From positions 186,001 to 250,000 of the forward strand of contig CADAOY010000003.1 of assembly GCA_902789665.1 (NCBI GenBank): a DNA stretch of 64,000 nucleotides. The letters are read 5' to 3'. Position numbers and translations under genes: made by a program. Below the pieces are notes generated by a model that was not told the DNA's origin, did no database searches, and saw only the letters and a list, made by a program, of their open reading frames with translations. Origin of the DNA: an uncultured Lachnospiraceae bacterium (GTDB taxonomy: Bacteria; Bacillota; Clostridia; Lachnospirales; Lachnospiraceae). Position 1 is the first letter of the stretch. Every line of letters begins with the position of its first letter. Positions 17,825 to 27,226 of this stretch are shown in pieces.

Positions 17825-19213
17825 CTAAAATCTGAAATAAAGGAAAGGATTATTCTTTCCTAAATAAATCTCATATACACTGAGCCAGAAAATGGCAAAG
17901 AGTATTAAATCTGTAATTATATTCTTTTTAAATTTCTCATATAACTTCATAGGAAGCGGTGTTGAGAATAATACACAAAGTGCAAGAAGCCATGAATATT
18001 CTTTTAGATATCTTACGATATGCACCGTATCAATCATGGAATCAGCATAGTTTGCTCCCACCATGGCCAGAATATAATCCTTAAGCACATGAAGATCTGT
18101 CTGCGCAAATATCATCCAGGATATAGGAATTATAAGACATACATATACATGTCCGATAAAATGAGTCTTCTCTAGGAGTTTTCCAAGTCCCGTTCTCTCA
18201 ATTACAATCAGCACAAAGAAAAACAGTCCCCATAAAAGGAAGTTCCAGCTCGCTCCATGCCAGAAACCGGTAAGAGCCCAGACAATAAGAAGATTAAATA
18301 TCATTCTTATTTTTCCTTTTCTGTTTCCACCAAGTGGAATATAGATATAATCCCTAAACCATCCTGATAAGGTAATGTGCCATCTTCTCCAGAAGTCGGT
18401 AACACTCTTTGCAATATATGGATTATTAAAGTTTACAGGAAGTCTGTATCCCAGCATTTCTCCAAGGCCAATGGCCATAAGGGAGTAACCCCAGAAATCG
18501 AAATAAATCTGGAATGTATAAGAAAGTGCTCCAAGCCAAGCCATACTGATATCAAGGTTATGAGCACCTATTTGCTGTATGCTGAAGAACAGGGTACTTA
18601 TCTGATTGGCCAGAAGCACTTTAAGTCCCAGACCAATGGTAAAAGTCTTAAGACCGGATTCAACATTAGCCAAAGTAAAGTGGGGCTTAATAATCTCTTC
18701 GCTTATGTCATCAAATCTTACAATAGGTCCTGCCACAAGCTGTGGGAACATGCTGACATAAACACTGAAATCAGTAAAACTTTTTGCTCTCTGAATCTTG
18801 CCTTTATATAAATCAATCTGATAGGAAATAATCTGGAAAGTATAAAAACTTATTCCAAGCGGCAACGCCAGACCAAGAATCGGAATACGCTCAAAGCCTA
18901 TAAGTTTATCCACTTCTCCTGCAAAGAAATCATAATACTTAAAGAAGAATAATAAACTTACATTCCACAAAATGGCCAGTATGAAGAAAAACCTCTTAAC
19001 ATTTTTGGCAGGCTTTCCCATTAGCAGCGACAACCAGTAGTTAATTATAAGTGATGTTACAAATATAACCACATAGACAGGCTCTCCTGCCGCATAGAAT
19101 AATATACTTCCAAGAAGAAGAATATATTTTTTATGTTCAGTTGTTACTAAAGAATAACATATCAATAAAACCGGTAAGAAAATACCGATAAATTTCAAAC
19201 TCGAAAATACCAC
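17825..19213 (-). CDS. MBOAT-family membrane O-acyltransferase (AlgI/DltB-like)
   Basis: A 462-residue polytopic membrane protein with about ten to twelve helices. The motif ALTGFWHGASWNF contains the invariant MBOAT histidine, and FWRRWHITLSGWFRDYIYIPLGG is the conserved AlgI-type loop. MBOAT proteins move acyl groups across the membrane for O-acylation of exopolysaccharide, peptidoglycan or teichoic acid. The SGNH partner follows directly. No dlt genes are nearby, so a polysaccharide acetylation system is likelier than D-alanylation. It begins 5 bases after metH, in the same transcript. Confidence 0.94.
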   Translation of the reverse strand: MVFSSLKFIGIFLPVLLICYSLVTTEHKKYILLLGSILFYAAGEPVYVVIFVTSLIINYWLSLLMGKPAKNVKRFFFILAILWNVSLLFFFKYYDFFAGEVDKLIGFERIPILGLALPLGISFYTFQIISYQIDLYKGKIQRAKSFTDFSVYVSMFPQLVAGPIVRFDDISEEIIKPHFTLANVESGLKTFTIGLGLKVLLANQISTLFFSIQQIGAHNLDISMAWLGALSYTFQIYFDFWGYSLMAIGLGEMLGYRLPVNFNNPYIAKSVTDFWRRWHITLSGWFRDYIYIPLGGNRKGKIRMIFNLLIVWALTGFWHGASWNFLLWGLFFFVLIVIERTGLGKLLEKTHFIGHVYVCLIIPISWMIFAQTDLHVLKDYILAMVGANYADSMIDTVHIVRYLKEYSWLLALCVLFSTPLPMKLYEKFKKNIITDLILFAIFWLSVYEIYLGKNNPFLYFRF

Positions 19214-19218
19214 TTAAT

Positions 19219-21663
19219 CTACATCTCCCGCTCAAGTTGTTCTACGTAGCGGACTGTCTCCATTGCGTCTTTGCAATACATGTCGGCGCCGATTTTGGCC
19301 GCATATTCCTCATTAAGCACGGCTCCCCCTACGCATACTTTGGCCCATGGCGCCTTCTCTCTGAGGAGTTTGATTGTCTCTTCCATGGCCGGTACGGTTG
19401 TGGTCATAAGCGCGCTTAAGCCTACTACCGGTGCATGTATTTCAATGACCTTGTCTACAATTACTTCCGGAGGAACATCTTTCCCCAGATCCGTTACGGC
19501 GTAACCGTAATTCTCCAATATCAGTTTCACGATATTCTTTCCAATATCGTGTATATCCCCATGTACTGTTGCTATAACAAAGGCACATCTTGAAGGACCT
19601 GCGTCCTCTGAGCCTGCCATAGCCTTTTTAATTTCTTCGAAAGAAGCCTTGGCTGCCTCTGCTGCCATAAGAAGCTGCGGCAGATAAACAGTCTTTTTCT
19701 CGAATCCTTCCCCTACAATATTAAGGGCAGGTATAACCTCATCCTTAACTATATCAAGTGCATCCTTTGATCCAAGCTGCTCCTTGGTAATAAGTCCTGC
19801 CTTATCCTTAAGGCCTCTTACAATGGCATTCTGAAGTTCAGATATATCTGCTGCTCCTGTCGCTCCTGCGCCTGTGCCGCCTGCTCCTGCACCCGCATTG
19901 GCGCCTGCACCGGCGGTAGCCACTGTCTCTACCTTAGGCAGATTTGATGCATAATTAATATAATCCACGCAGTTATCATCCAGTCCGTGAAGAGCCCTGA
20001 ATGCAAAATATACATTCATCATTTCCCTTGCATAAGGATTCATGATGGCTGCTGATAAGCCTTCCTGTAAGCAAAGCGCAAAGAAGGTACTTGTTACTAT
20101 ATTTCTTTCAGGAAGACCGAAGGATACGTTGGATATACCAAGTGATGTATGAGCATGAAGCTCATTTGTAATACCCTTTACTGCTTCCATTGTGGCAATA
20201 CCTGCATTGGTATCTGCAGAAATTGTCATGGCAAGAGGGTCAAAAATCAGATCCTTCTTTGCAATTCCATACTCTGCTGCTTTTTTAATTATCTTCTTAG
20301 CTATGGCAACTCTGTCCGCACTGTTTGTCGGAATACCGCCTTCATCTAATGTAAGCGCTACAACAAAACCGCCGTACTTGGCAACCAGTGGGAAGACTGC
20401 TTCCATAACTTCTTCCTTGCCATTAACGGAATTAACCATAGCCTTACCGTTATAACAGCGAAGCGCCTCTTCCATGGCCACTACGTCAGTTGTATCAATC
20501 TGAAGAGGAAGGTCTGTTACTGCCTGAAGTTCAAGGACGCTGGTCCTCAGCATCTCCACTTCATCAATATCAGGAAGACCTACGTTAACATCAAGAAGCT
20601 GTACTCCTGCATCCTGCTGCTTTAAGCCCTCTCCCAAAATATAATCTATGTCATGTTCTCTTAATGCCTGCTGGAATCTCTTCTTACCGGTTGGATTAAT
20701 TCTCTCACCAATCAGAATCGGAGATGGTCCGAATTCAACTGCATGTGTATAAGAAGAAACCAAAGACAGATTCTTATCTGTTACAGGAACCGGTGTTATA
20801 TCCTTAGCCTTCTCAACAACCGCCTTAATAAAATCAGGTGTGGTACCACAACATCCACCTGTAATTCTTACACCCTTCTCAAGAAGCTTAGCCACAGACT
20901 GACTGAATTCTTCAGGGAAAACATCATATACGGTTTTACCATTTTCTGAACGAGGAAGACCTGCATTAGGTTTAAGAAGTACCGGAACGGAAGCATATTT
21001 AAGATAATCTTCCATTACCCCTACTAACTGATCCGGTCCTAAAGAACAGTTTGCGCCAATGGCATCAGCATGCATACCTTCAAGCATGGCAACCATAGCC
21101 TTCGGGTCTGCGCCTGTCATAAGCTTTCCGTCTGAACCATAAGCATTACTTACAAATACCGGAAGATCTGAATTCTCCTTGGCTGCAAGAAGCGCTGCCT
21201 TGGTATCATAAGAATCATTCATGGTTTCAATGAATATAAGATCAGCTCCTGCCTCAGTACCAATCTTTGCACTTAGAGCATAAGCCTTAACTGCGTCATC
21301 AAACTCATAATCGCCATATGGCTTAAGAAGTTTGCCAAGAGGCCCGATATCCATGGCCACAAACTTCTCCTGAGTTCCTGTGCTTCTTTTTGCCGCTTCC
21401 CTTGCATTCTTAATTGCAGCAAAAATAATCTCCCTAAGTTCCTCTTCTTCAAACTTAAGAATATTTGCGCCAAAGGTATTTGATAATACCACATTGGAAC
21501 CTGCATCATAATATGATTTCTGAATCCTGATAATTTCCTCTGGACGCTCTATATTCCATCTCTCCGGATATTCTCCCGGCTTAAGACCTGCTTCCTGAAG
21601 TAAGGTTCCCATACCTCCATCAAGAAACAGAAAATTGTCTTTCATGTAATCTAAAATCTTCAT
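19219..21663 (-). CDS. metH: Cobalamin-dependent methionine synthase lacking the activation domain
   Basis: An 814-residue enzyme that methylates homocysteine with methyl-tetrahydrofolate through cobalamin. Domains: homocysteine-binding barrel (1-290, zinc ligands in GANCSLG and GGCCGTT), pterin-binding barrel (about 310-570), B12 cap and Rossmann domains (about 610-814, with VHGDIHDIGKNIV carrying the cobalt-ligand His). The C-terminal SAM-binding reactivation domain of E. coli MetH (about 1227 residues) is absent and is supplied by the separate gene upstream. Between the pterin and B12 parts is an unusual linker of Gly, Ala and Thr (about 600-622). Hairpin element B lies just upstream of the ribosome binding site. 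Confidence 0.96.
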   Translation of the reverse strand: MKILDYMKDNFLFLDGGMGTLLQEAGLKPGEYPERWNIERPEEIIRIQKSYYDAGSNVVLSNTFGANILKFEEEELREIIFAAIKNAREAAKRSTGTQEKFVAMDIGPLGKLLKPYGDYEFDDAVKAYALSAKIGTEAGADLIFIETMNDSYDTKAALLAAKENSDLPVFVSNAYGSDGKLMTGADPKAMVAMLEGMHADAIGANCSLGPDQLVGVMEDYLKYASVPVLLKPNAGLPRSENGKTVYDVFPEEFSQSVAKLLEKGVRITGGCCGTTPDFIKAVVEKAKDITPVPVTDKNLSLVSSYTHAVEFGPSPILIGERINPTGKKRFQQALREHDIDYILGEGLKQQDAGVQLLDVNVGLPDIDEVEMLRTSVLELQAVTDLPLQIDTTDVVAMEEALRCYNGKAMVNSVNGKEEVMEAVFPLVAKYGGFVVALTLDEGGIPTNSADRVAIAKKIIKKAAEYGIAKKDLIFDPLAMTISADTNAGIATMEAVKGITNELHAHTSLGISNVSFGLPERNIVTSTFFALCLQEGLSAAIMNPYAREMMNVYFAFRALHGLDDNCVDYINYASNLPKVETVATAGAGANAGAGAGGTGAGATGAADISELQNAIVRGLKDKAGLITKEQLGSKDALDIVKDEVIPALNIVGEGFEKKTVYLPQLLMAAEAAKASFEEIKKAMAGSEDAGPSRCAFVIATVHGDIHDIGKNIVKLILENYGYAVTDLGKDVPPEVIVDKVIEIHAPVVGLSALMTTTVPAMEETIKLLREKAPWAKVCVGGAVLNEEYAAKIGADMYCKDAMETVRYVEQLEREM

Positions 21664-21688
21664 TTATTCCTCTTCTACGCTCACCTCT

Positions 21689-21761
21689 CGCCAAAAACTA
21701 CTCTTCGAAGCTCATTGAAACAAGTTTCAGGATCGCTTTTGTGAGAGCATTTTGTCCTAGC
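21689..21761 (+). repeat. Dispersed hairpin element, copy B
   Basis: It shares AAAACTACTCT at the left and TCGCTTTTGTGAGAGCATTT followed by TGTCCT at the right with copy A. The left arm has lost about four bases. The apex is GAAA-CAAG-TTTC, a different stem from copy A but still perfectly paired and with the same CAAG loop. It lies in the 114-base gap between metH and the gene upstream of it. Confidence 0.85.
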
Positions 21762-21777
21762 GCTAAGCCAGGCAGCA

Positions 21778-22467
21778 TTATATTCTCTCTAACCCTATTA
21801 TAGCCGTAACTGATTTAGACGGCGACATTAAATAAGACTCGTTTAACAGTATACCCATTCTTCTGCCTGCGTCAAGACTATCAAGGAATTCTTTTTGCAC
21901 ACTGATTGGCACGTCTCCGAATCCCGGTGAAAATCTGGCGTGATCTTTATAACCCATTTTAGCGGCAGCCTCATGAACCTCTTTATTAAAAGTATCCGTC
22001 AGGCTTTCCACTCTTTCTGCTCCAAGGCCCTGCATAAACATACCAAGGGCAGGGTTGGTTCTCTCATAACGTCTTATTAATTTATCAATTCCGGCTCCAA
22101 TGGTGGAGGCCATCAATATAACTGTCCCGCATTTTTCAAGATTACTTTTTAAGGACTCTGAATGCTGTTTAAATGGCAGAATCGGATAACCTTCTTCATC
22201 CCATTTAAGGCGCCCGATAATAAAGCCCACCTTAAACTGAAGTTCTTTATCAATGAGCTTAAGTGTCTCTTCCACCAAAGCCTTCTCCGGGAAATCCTCT
22301 CCATTTGCATAGGCCCTTGCCGCATCACCTGCTGCCTTAATCGGAAGCCCTGAATATCTCAGCATCTCCTTAAAGTTGACATTTGGAGCTTTATATTCCA
22401 TATATACCGGAAGAAGAAATCCTTCTTCCATCATTTCAATTTCTTTTATACTGTTTTCAATACTCAT
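21778..22467 (-). CDS. Methionine synthase reactivation protein (stand-alone MetH activation domain)
   Basis: A 229-residue protein resembling the vitamin B12-dependent methionine synthase activation region, which binds SAM and helps reductively remethylate cob(II)alamin. Supporting segments are RYSGLPIKAAGD near the N terminus, MASTIGAGIDKLIRRYERTNP, and the C-terminal RFSPGFGDVPISVQKEFLDSL, where the RxSPGxGD pattern contacts SAM in the family. Its product would complement the truncated MetH directly downstream. It overlaps the upstream HD-GYP gene by four bases (ATGA), so the two are translationally coupled. Confidence 0.9.
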   Translation of the reverse strand: MSIENSIKEIEMMEEGFLLPVYMEYKAPNVNFKEMLRYSGLPIKAAGDAARAYANGEDFPEKALVEETLKLIDKELQFKVGFIIGRLKWDEEGYPILPFKQHSESLKSNLEKCGTVILMASTIGAGIDKLIRRYERTNPALGMFMQGLGAERVESLTDTFNKEVHEAAAKMGYKDHARFSPGFGDVPISVQKEFLDSLDAGRRMGILLNESYLMSPSKSVTAIIGLERI

Positions 22468-24191
22468 CTGTCGGTCTGTTTTAAATAATATTCTTCAATC
22501 TTCGGACGGGCTGCAACATAAAACTTCTCTAACCTCTTGTCAAAATGCCTGCCCATACTTTCCATCATTATCTTATCAGCTTCTTCAAAAGACATACTGT
22601 CTTTATATATTCTCTTACTTACCAGGGCATCATATACATCCGCTACTGCCATTATTCTGGCTTCAAGAGGAATCTCATCTCCTTTGAGTCCTTTAGGATA
22701 ACCTGAACCATCCATTCTTTCATGATGGAAGTGAGCCACATTAATGGCTAGTTTCTTAAATAAAGGATCATCCTTTTCATCAAGGATTTGCTCTAATACT
22801 CTTGCACCTTCTGTAGAGTGTCTCTGCATTTCCTTAAATTCTTCTTCTGTGAAGCGGCCTTTTTCTTTTGGCTTTTTAAGGATGGCGTCGTCGACGGAGA
22901 TTTTGCCAATGTCATGGAGAGGTGCGGCTTTGATGATATTTGCAATGAATGTGTCATCAATTTTATTTTCCCTAACGAAGTCCTCATCCTTCACAATTTC
23001 ATTCATAAGAATTTCCACCACGTCGGAAGTTCTGACGATGTGACCACCTGTTGAAGAGTCTCTGCTTTCAACCATGGTCGCCATGCTTCTTATGAAATCA
23101 TTATGCATTCGTACAATGTTTTCGGTCTTAATCTTAACTTCTTTTTCAAGGTCCGAATTGTAGCTTGCAATAAGTTTGATATATTTCTGATTCTGAGTAT
23201 CATCTGAAATGGTAATCTGATATCCTCTTTTTCTTCCATCATGAAGAAGATAATGAATCTCCACCAGATATATGTCGTCTCCCTTGGTATAATAAAATTT
23301 ATTCTGATTTTCATCCTCCATATATTTCTGAAGCCATGGAGAGAAAGTATCATAGATTTCTTTATCCTGCGATAATGGCTTATCAATGGCGAGGTTGCTT
23401 AAATTCTCAAAAACCTTATGAGCTGTAGGTGTTGATCCAAGGTAATCCAGTTTTTTATCTAAAGATATGAAGCCCATAAGACCTGCTTCTGTCAGGGAAT
23501 CCACAGCCACATCCGTCACATCATAAAGACATAAATAGTGGGCAATGAAAAGATACATTATCTGGGCAAAAATATATGCCACAGGAGTTAATTCCACCAT
23601 TTCAAAGGCAAGTTTGCTTCCAAAGAATGTCAGGAAAGCCACTATTTCCGGAATAAATAATAGCCAGATGATTCGCTTTGGCACTTCTTTCTTTTTAATG
23701 AAAGCATAAATTATTCCGATGAATGCCAGTGAAAAATAGAGGACAACAATTAAATACATTACGGTGTGAAGAGGACCGTAATCCCTCACCTGGTGCATCA
23801 CGCCATTTTCAAAGGTAACTATAATGTCATTGTAGAATAAATGACTGTGACCAATGGTCAGCGCACCCATATAGGTTATCATGGCAAAGACTATTAATAA
23901 TCTTTCGAATGTTTTGGATATATTTATATGACAAAGATTAAAAATATGCAGCGTAACAAATAAAAGCAGGAAGCATCCACCAAGATAGGAGATTTTAATA
24001 CCCGTGATTACTCCGTCCACGGTTTCGGAGGACACTGACATATAATAACCTAAATTTACAACGGGAATAAAAGCAAAAATCAGCGAAAAAATTACATGAA
24101 AATGCTTATGCCACATAAAAGCATAAACGCATGTAAGCGCCGCTGATATTAAAAATGCTATTAAATAATAATTCTCTATTATCTGTTGCAT
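22464..24191 (-). CDS. HD-GYP c-di-GMP phosphodiesterase with 7-helix membrane sensor
   Basis: A 575-residue protein. About seven transmembrane helices occupy residues 8-235, like 7TM sensor modules of Gram-positive kinases. A PAS-like segment follows (about 240-345), then a short coiled coil, then the HD-GYP domain (about 360-565). Motifs seen are HIVRTSDV, LHDIGKISVDDAIL, HHERMDGSGYPKGLKGDEIP (HD-GYP core) and RIMAVADVYDAL. The metal-binding His and Asp residues look complete, so hydrolysis of c-di-GMP is expected. Its start abuts the stop of the 188-residue membrane protein with no gap, and its end overlaps the next gene. Confidence 0.94.
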   Translation of the reverse strand: MQQIIENYYLIAFLISAALTCVYAFMWHKHFHVIFSLIFAFIPVVNLGYYMSVSSETVDGVITGIKISYLGGCFLLLFVTLHIFNLCHINISKTFERLLIVFAMITYMGALTIGHSHLFYNDIIVTFENGVMHQVRDYGPLHTVMYLIVVLYFSLAFIGIIYAFIKKKEVPKRIIWLLFIPEIVAFLTFFGSKLAFEMVELTPVAYIFAQIMYLFIAHYLCLYDVTDVAVDSLTEAGLMGFISLDKKLDYLGSTPTAHKVFENLSNLAIDKPLSQDKEIYDTFSPWLQKYMEDENQNKFYYTKGDDIYLVEIHYLLHDGRKRGYQITISDDTQNQKYIKLIASYNSDLEKEVKIKTENIVRMHNDFIRSMATMVESRDSSTGGHIVRTSDVVEILMNEIVKDEDFVRENKIDDTFIANIIKAAPLHDIGKISVDDAILKKPKEKGRFTEEEFKEMQRHSTEGARVLEQILDEKDDPLFKKLAINVAHFHHERMDGSGYPKGLKGDEIPLEARIMAVADVYDALVSKRIYKDSMSFEEADKIMMESMGRHFDKRLEKFYVAARPKIEEYYLKQTDR

Positions 24192-24758
24192 CTACTCTCC
24201 GTCATCTTGTTTCTCATCAGAATCATTAATTATAAGTGGAGCTGCATCCACATCATCTTCTTCCTCTTCTTTTAAGACTTTCCTGTACTTAATAAAGGAA
24301 GGCAGCTGGAATAAAAGCAGCATGAATACCGGATGCTGCCAGGTAAATGATAATGCTGTACCTCTCATGCCACTTGGAACTGTGGCAAGGCCCAAAATAA
24401 TATAAAATACTGAAGATATGATTATAGTCCACAAACTGAAGGCCAGATCTTTATCTGTAATCTCGGTACTCTTGATTAAATGAAATATCATTAATACAAG
24501 GGCCATCAGTAATATAATGCCGCTGCCTGCCATGAGATATCCAAACTCTGTGAAAGCATTTTGAGCGCCTTTCACCATTACCTCTCCCATGTCCAGCAAG
24601 CCTCCGAATTCAGTTCCATCAACTGTAAGGGAATTCCCGCCTGCAGCCACATTCTCATTATATACTTTAACAACTTCCCACAAATATCCAATGCTTGGTC
24701 TGAAATTAAAAACCATAACCGCAATGATAAGTATTTTTCTAACAAGTCTGTTATTCAT
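24192..24758 (-). CDS. Four-helix membrane protein of unknown function
   Basis: A 188-residue protein with hydrophobic segments at about 7-25, 70-95, 105-125 and 133-150, and an acidic C-terminal tail rich in Glu and Asp. I do not recognise the family. A GGGGGA ribosome binding site precedes the ATG. Its stop codon is immediately followed by the start of the HD-GYP gene, so it may be a sensory or regulatory partner of that phosphodiesterase. It appears to be the first gene of a transcript running through metH. Confidence 0.8.
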   Translation of the reverse strand: MNNRLVRKILIIAVMVFNFRPSIGYLWEVVKVYNENVAAGGNSLTVDGTEFGGLLDMGEVMVKGAQNAFTEFGYLMAGSGIILLMALVLMIFHLIKSTEITDKDLAFSLWTIIISSVFYIILGLATVPSGMRGTALSFTWQHPVFMLLLFQLPSFIKYRKVLKEEEEDDVDAAPLIINDSDEKQDDGE

Positions 24759-24804
24759 AAATTATCCCCCAAAGGCTCACAAATGCCTTTATTTAACCTT
24801 ACTT

Positions 24805-24834
24805 ATAATATCATAGTACAGTGTGATAATTCAA
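24805..24834 (-). promoter_or_regulatory. Promoter of the membrane protein/HD-GYP/metH run
   Basis: Minus-strand -35 TTGAAT (24829-24834) and -10 TATTAT (24805-24810) have an 18-base spacer, about 50 bases before the ATG. Confidence 0.45.
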
Positions 24835-24850
24835 GGTTTCCACCACGAAC

Positions 24851-24929
24851 GCCAGGACAAAATGCTCTCCCAAAAGCGAACCCCTGAAGCTTGCTTAGGT
24901 GGGCTTTTGGGAGAGTAGTTTTTGACGCC
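24851..24929 (-). repeat. Dispersed hairpin element, copy C (inverted)
   Basis: Read on the minus strand it aligns with copies A and B. The arms CTCTCCCAAAAGC and GCTTTTGGGAGAG pair perfectly over 13 bases, and the apex AAG-CAAG-CTT again has the CAAG loop. It lies between the amidase stop and the promoter of the next operon. Confidence 0.85.
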
Positions 24930-24932
24930 GTG

Positions 24933-26387
24933 CTAGGTCAGATTCTCATAATCCCAGGGATTAATTCTCTCATACATATACGACGCTGCAAGCACATCCT
25001 CATCACGGAACTTGCGCCCTATTATCTGAAGTCCCACAGGAAGTCCTTCTTTTGTGAAGCCTGCAGGGATTGATGCTGCCGGATTACCTGTGAAATTCGA
25101 GAAAAATGTTTCGCAAAAACCAATGAGCGGTTCAACCTTAACTCCATTAACTTCCTCAGGTCCCTTCGTATCGCCATTAGCCGAATTAAGCACAGGCGGA
25201 CAGATTGTAACAGGCGAGAGAATTAAATCATAATTATCGAATACATCCTCAAAGGCATCGAGTATCTCAGTACGCAGGTCATTAAAATATCTGTAATCCA
25301 TAATGCCTGATTTTAAAGCCTGCTCATTCCAGTATATAAATTCTTCCGGAAGTTCATCCCTGTGATCTTTAACTAAATCAAGGCCTGCCTTCTTCCAGTT
25401 TTCCATATCTATTGCTGTATCAATGCTGATACTCCTGCACCAGAGCTTGGCATATTCATTAAATGTATGCTTGAATTTAAAAGGCACTCTTTCTACTTTT
25501 GCTCCTGCCTGAGTAATAGAATAGGCCGCCTTCTCTACGATTTCCTTAACTTCCTTTTCCACCGGGAAAATCCCATAATCCGGTGTATATGCTATTTTCC
25601 AGTCTTTGATGTCTTTCTTCATAAGCTCAGTAAACTTTCTAAAACCATGATCAAGACTTAACGGATCTCTGGAATCGTAATAACACATATATTCCATTAT
25701 TGTTGCACTGTCAGTGACATTTCTTGTAAGTACACCGTTAGTGCAGTATGGATGTGTGGCAGTCCAGCCGTCAGGCCTGCATACTGAAGGCACAGAACCA
25801 ACGGATGCTTTGAATCCAAAGAGATTACACCATGAAGCCGGAATACGTATGGAACCGCCACCGTCTCCACCTTCTCCCATAGTGATAAGACCATCTGCGA
25901 CAGCCGCAGCCGTTCCGCCTGATGATCCACCGGAATTATACTTAGTATTAAAAGGATTGCAGGTTGGACCATAAAGCTTATTGTCGCATGTTCCCCTGAA
26001 ACCGAATGCCGGGGCATTGGTTTTGCCAACGGCTATTGCTCCTGCCTTTCGCGCCGAAGCATAGAATACGCTGTCGCAAGGGTCTTCCATAATTAAGGAT
26101 TTAACGCCGCCGTGCGAGTTGGTCCATCCTTTTTTGGATGGAAGAAAATCCTTTAATCCAATGGGCACACCCGCAAGCGGACCAACTTCCTCGTGCTTCG
26201 CCAGAAGGGTCTCAAGAGCCTTCGCCTCTTTTATAGCATCATCATATTTTGTATAAACAAAAGCGTTGAGACCCGGATTACGTTTTTCAATGCGGTTAAA
26301 GAAATAATCAATAACCTCAGTAGGGGCGACATCGCCCCTTTTAACCATACTTCCAAGTTCAACGCCTGATAATTTTTCAAGTTCCAT
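24933..26387 (-). CDS. Amidase-signature family hydrolase
   Basis: A 484-residue amidase. The catalytic Lys is in PIGLKDF, and the Gly/Ser-rich core YNSGGSSGGTAAAVADG followed by GGDGGGSIRIPASWCNLFGFK holds the cis-Ser and nucleophile Ser of the Ser-cisSer-Lys triad. It could be mistaken for GatA, but no gatB or gatC is adjacent and the C-terminal region matches general aliphatic or aryl amidases. It begins 5 bases after the VUT transporter gene, so the two are cotranscribed and may act on the same imported compound. The substrate is unknown. Confidence 0.9.
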   Translation of the reverse strand: MELEKLSGVELGSMVKRGDVAPTEVIDYFFNRIEKRNPGLNAFVYTKYDDAIKEAKALETLLAKHEEVGPLAGVPIGLKDFLPSKKGWTNSHGGVKSLIMEDPCDSVFYASARKAGAIAVGKTNAPAFGFRGTCDNKLYGPTCNPFNTKYNSGGSSGGTAAAVADGLITMGEGGDGGGSIRIPASWCNLFGFKASVGSVPSVCRPDGWTATHPYCTNGVLTRNVTDSATIMEYMCYYDSRDPLSLDHGFRKFTELMKKDIKDWKIAYTPDYGIFPVEKEVKEIVEKAAYSITQAGAKVERVPFKFKHTFNEYAKLWCRSISIDTAIDMENWKKAGLDLVKDHRDELPEEFIYWNEQALKSGIMDYRYFNDLRTEILDAFEDVFDNYDLILSPVTICPPVLNSANGDTKGPEEVNGVKVEPLIGFCETFFSNFTGNPAASIPAGFTKEGLPVGLQIIGRKFRDEDVLAASYMYERINPWDYENLT

Positions 26388-26392
26388 TTATC

Positions 26393-27136
26393 TTAAGCTG
26401 CTTTCTGAATAAATCTAAGATACTCTTTACCGATTCCCTTGTTCTCCCACTCCTTGGATACCTTGTAACCAACCGGTGAGAATGCTGCCTCAAGTGCAAG
26501 TTCTATAATCATTGATGTGATGGAGCAGATGATTACCTGTGTCCAGTTCCATCCAAAGAATACGTGTGATACCAGCGCTGAGAATACAAAGTTGTCAACG
26601 AACTGTCCTGCTGCAGTAGATACAAAACTTCTGATGGCAAAGCCTCTGTATCCGCCCTTGTCTGCAATTTTTCCCATCGAAACATTTACTGTTGAATTCA
26701 CAATGGCTGATAATGCCATGGCGATTGATGAACCAAGTACCACATACCATGCGCCGCCGAAGGTTGCATTAAGTCCTTCGTTAACATATTCAGCAGTAAC
26801 TGCATCCGGAGCCATGAAATAAGCTGCCCAGTGACCAGGTGTCATGGATAATAATTTAAAAATCACCACCGTCACAATATTTACAAACATTACTAAAATT
26901 GAAATCTTGGTAGCTGCTTTGGCGCCGAATCTCTTACATATACAGTCCATGCATAAGAATGAGATCCATGATAAAGCAAGACCTGAGTTAATGCATAAAT
27001 ACTGGGATGAGAATAATTCCTTGTTTGCCAGTAAGTTCATGCATACAACTGATAAGATAAAAATTGAGATAACCATGGAAGGCACGCTTCTTAACAGAAG
27101 TTTATAATCCTCCCATTCTTTCTTAAGAAATTTCAT
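26393..27136 (-). CDS. VUT/YhhQ-family transporter, putative queuosine-precursor or vitamin uptake
   Basis: A 247-residue membrane protein with about six helices. The central NSTVNVSMGKI, FAIRSFVSTAAGQFVDNFVF and C-terminal helix arrangement resemble the VUT (COG1738) family, whose characterised members import queuosine precursors. The start is placed at 27136, where AAAGGAG precedes ATG by six bases. A longer reading from a TTG at 27211 would translate a structured leader and is rejected. The paired amidase downstream and the structured leader upstream suggest a metabolite-controlled uptake unit. Confidence 0.85.
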   Translation of the reverse strand: MKFLKKEWEDYKLLLRSVPSMVISIFILSVVCMNLLANKELFSSQYLCINSGLALSWISFLCMDCICKRFGAKAATKISILVMFVNIVTVVIFKLLSMTPGHWAAYFMAPDAVTAEYVNEGLNATFGGAWYVVLGSSIAMALSAIVNSTVNVSMGKIADKGGYRGFAIRSFVSTAAGQFVDNFVFSALVSHVFFGWNWTQVIICSITSMIIELALEAAFSPVGYKVSKEWENKGIGKEYLRFIQKAA

Positions 27137-27149
27137 TTTGTTCTCCTTT

Positions 27150-27226
27150 GGTTTTAATATTTTACAAGCAGGATATCGGACCCGAACTGCTTGGCCACCT
27201 AAGCCTATCAAAGGTGCGCACGTTCA
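27150..27226 (-). promoter_or_regulatory. Structured 5' leader of the VUT gene, candidate riboswitch
   Basis: Between the promoter and the VUT gene the transcript can form CACCT/AGGTG with an 11-base loop, then a perfect 7-base stem CAAGCAG/CTGCTTG (27187-27193 with 27165-27171) around a 15-base loop. An A/U-rich single strand leads to the AAAGGAG site. Members of this transporter family are often controlled by preQ1 riboswitches, but I could not match the known preQ1-I or preQ1-II consensus by eye. Confidence 0.5.

Noticed and set aside
24933..26387. GatA subunit of the tRNA amidotransferase
   Set aside because: The amidase signature alone is shared by many amidases; gatB and gatC are absent and the partner is a transporter.
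27137..27211. N-terminal extension of the VUT transporter from a TTG
   Set aside because: It would translate a base-paired leader and has no ribosome binding site; the ATG at 27136 has a good one.
27165..27215. Possible tRNA or tRNA remnant in the VUT leader
   Set aside because: The segment AGTTCGGGTCCGATATCC recalls a T-arm, but no acceptor, D or anticodon stems can be drawn around it.
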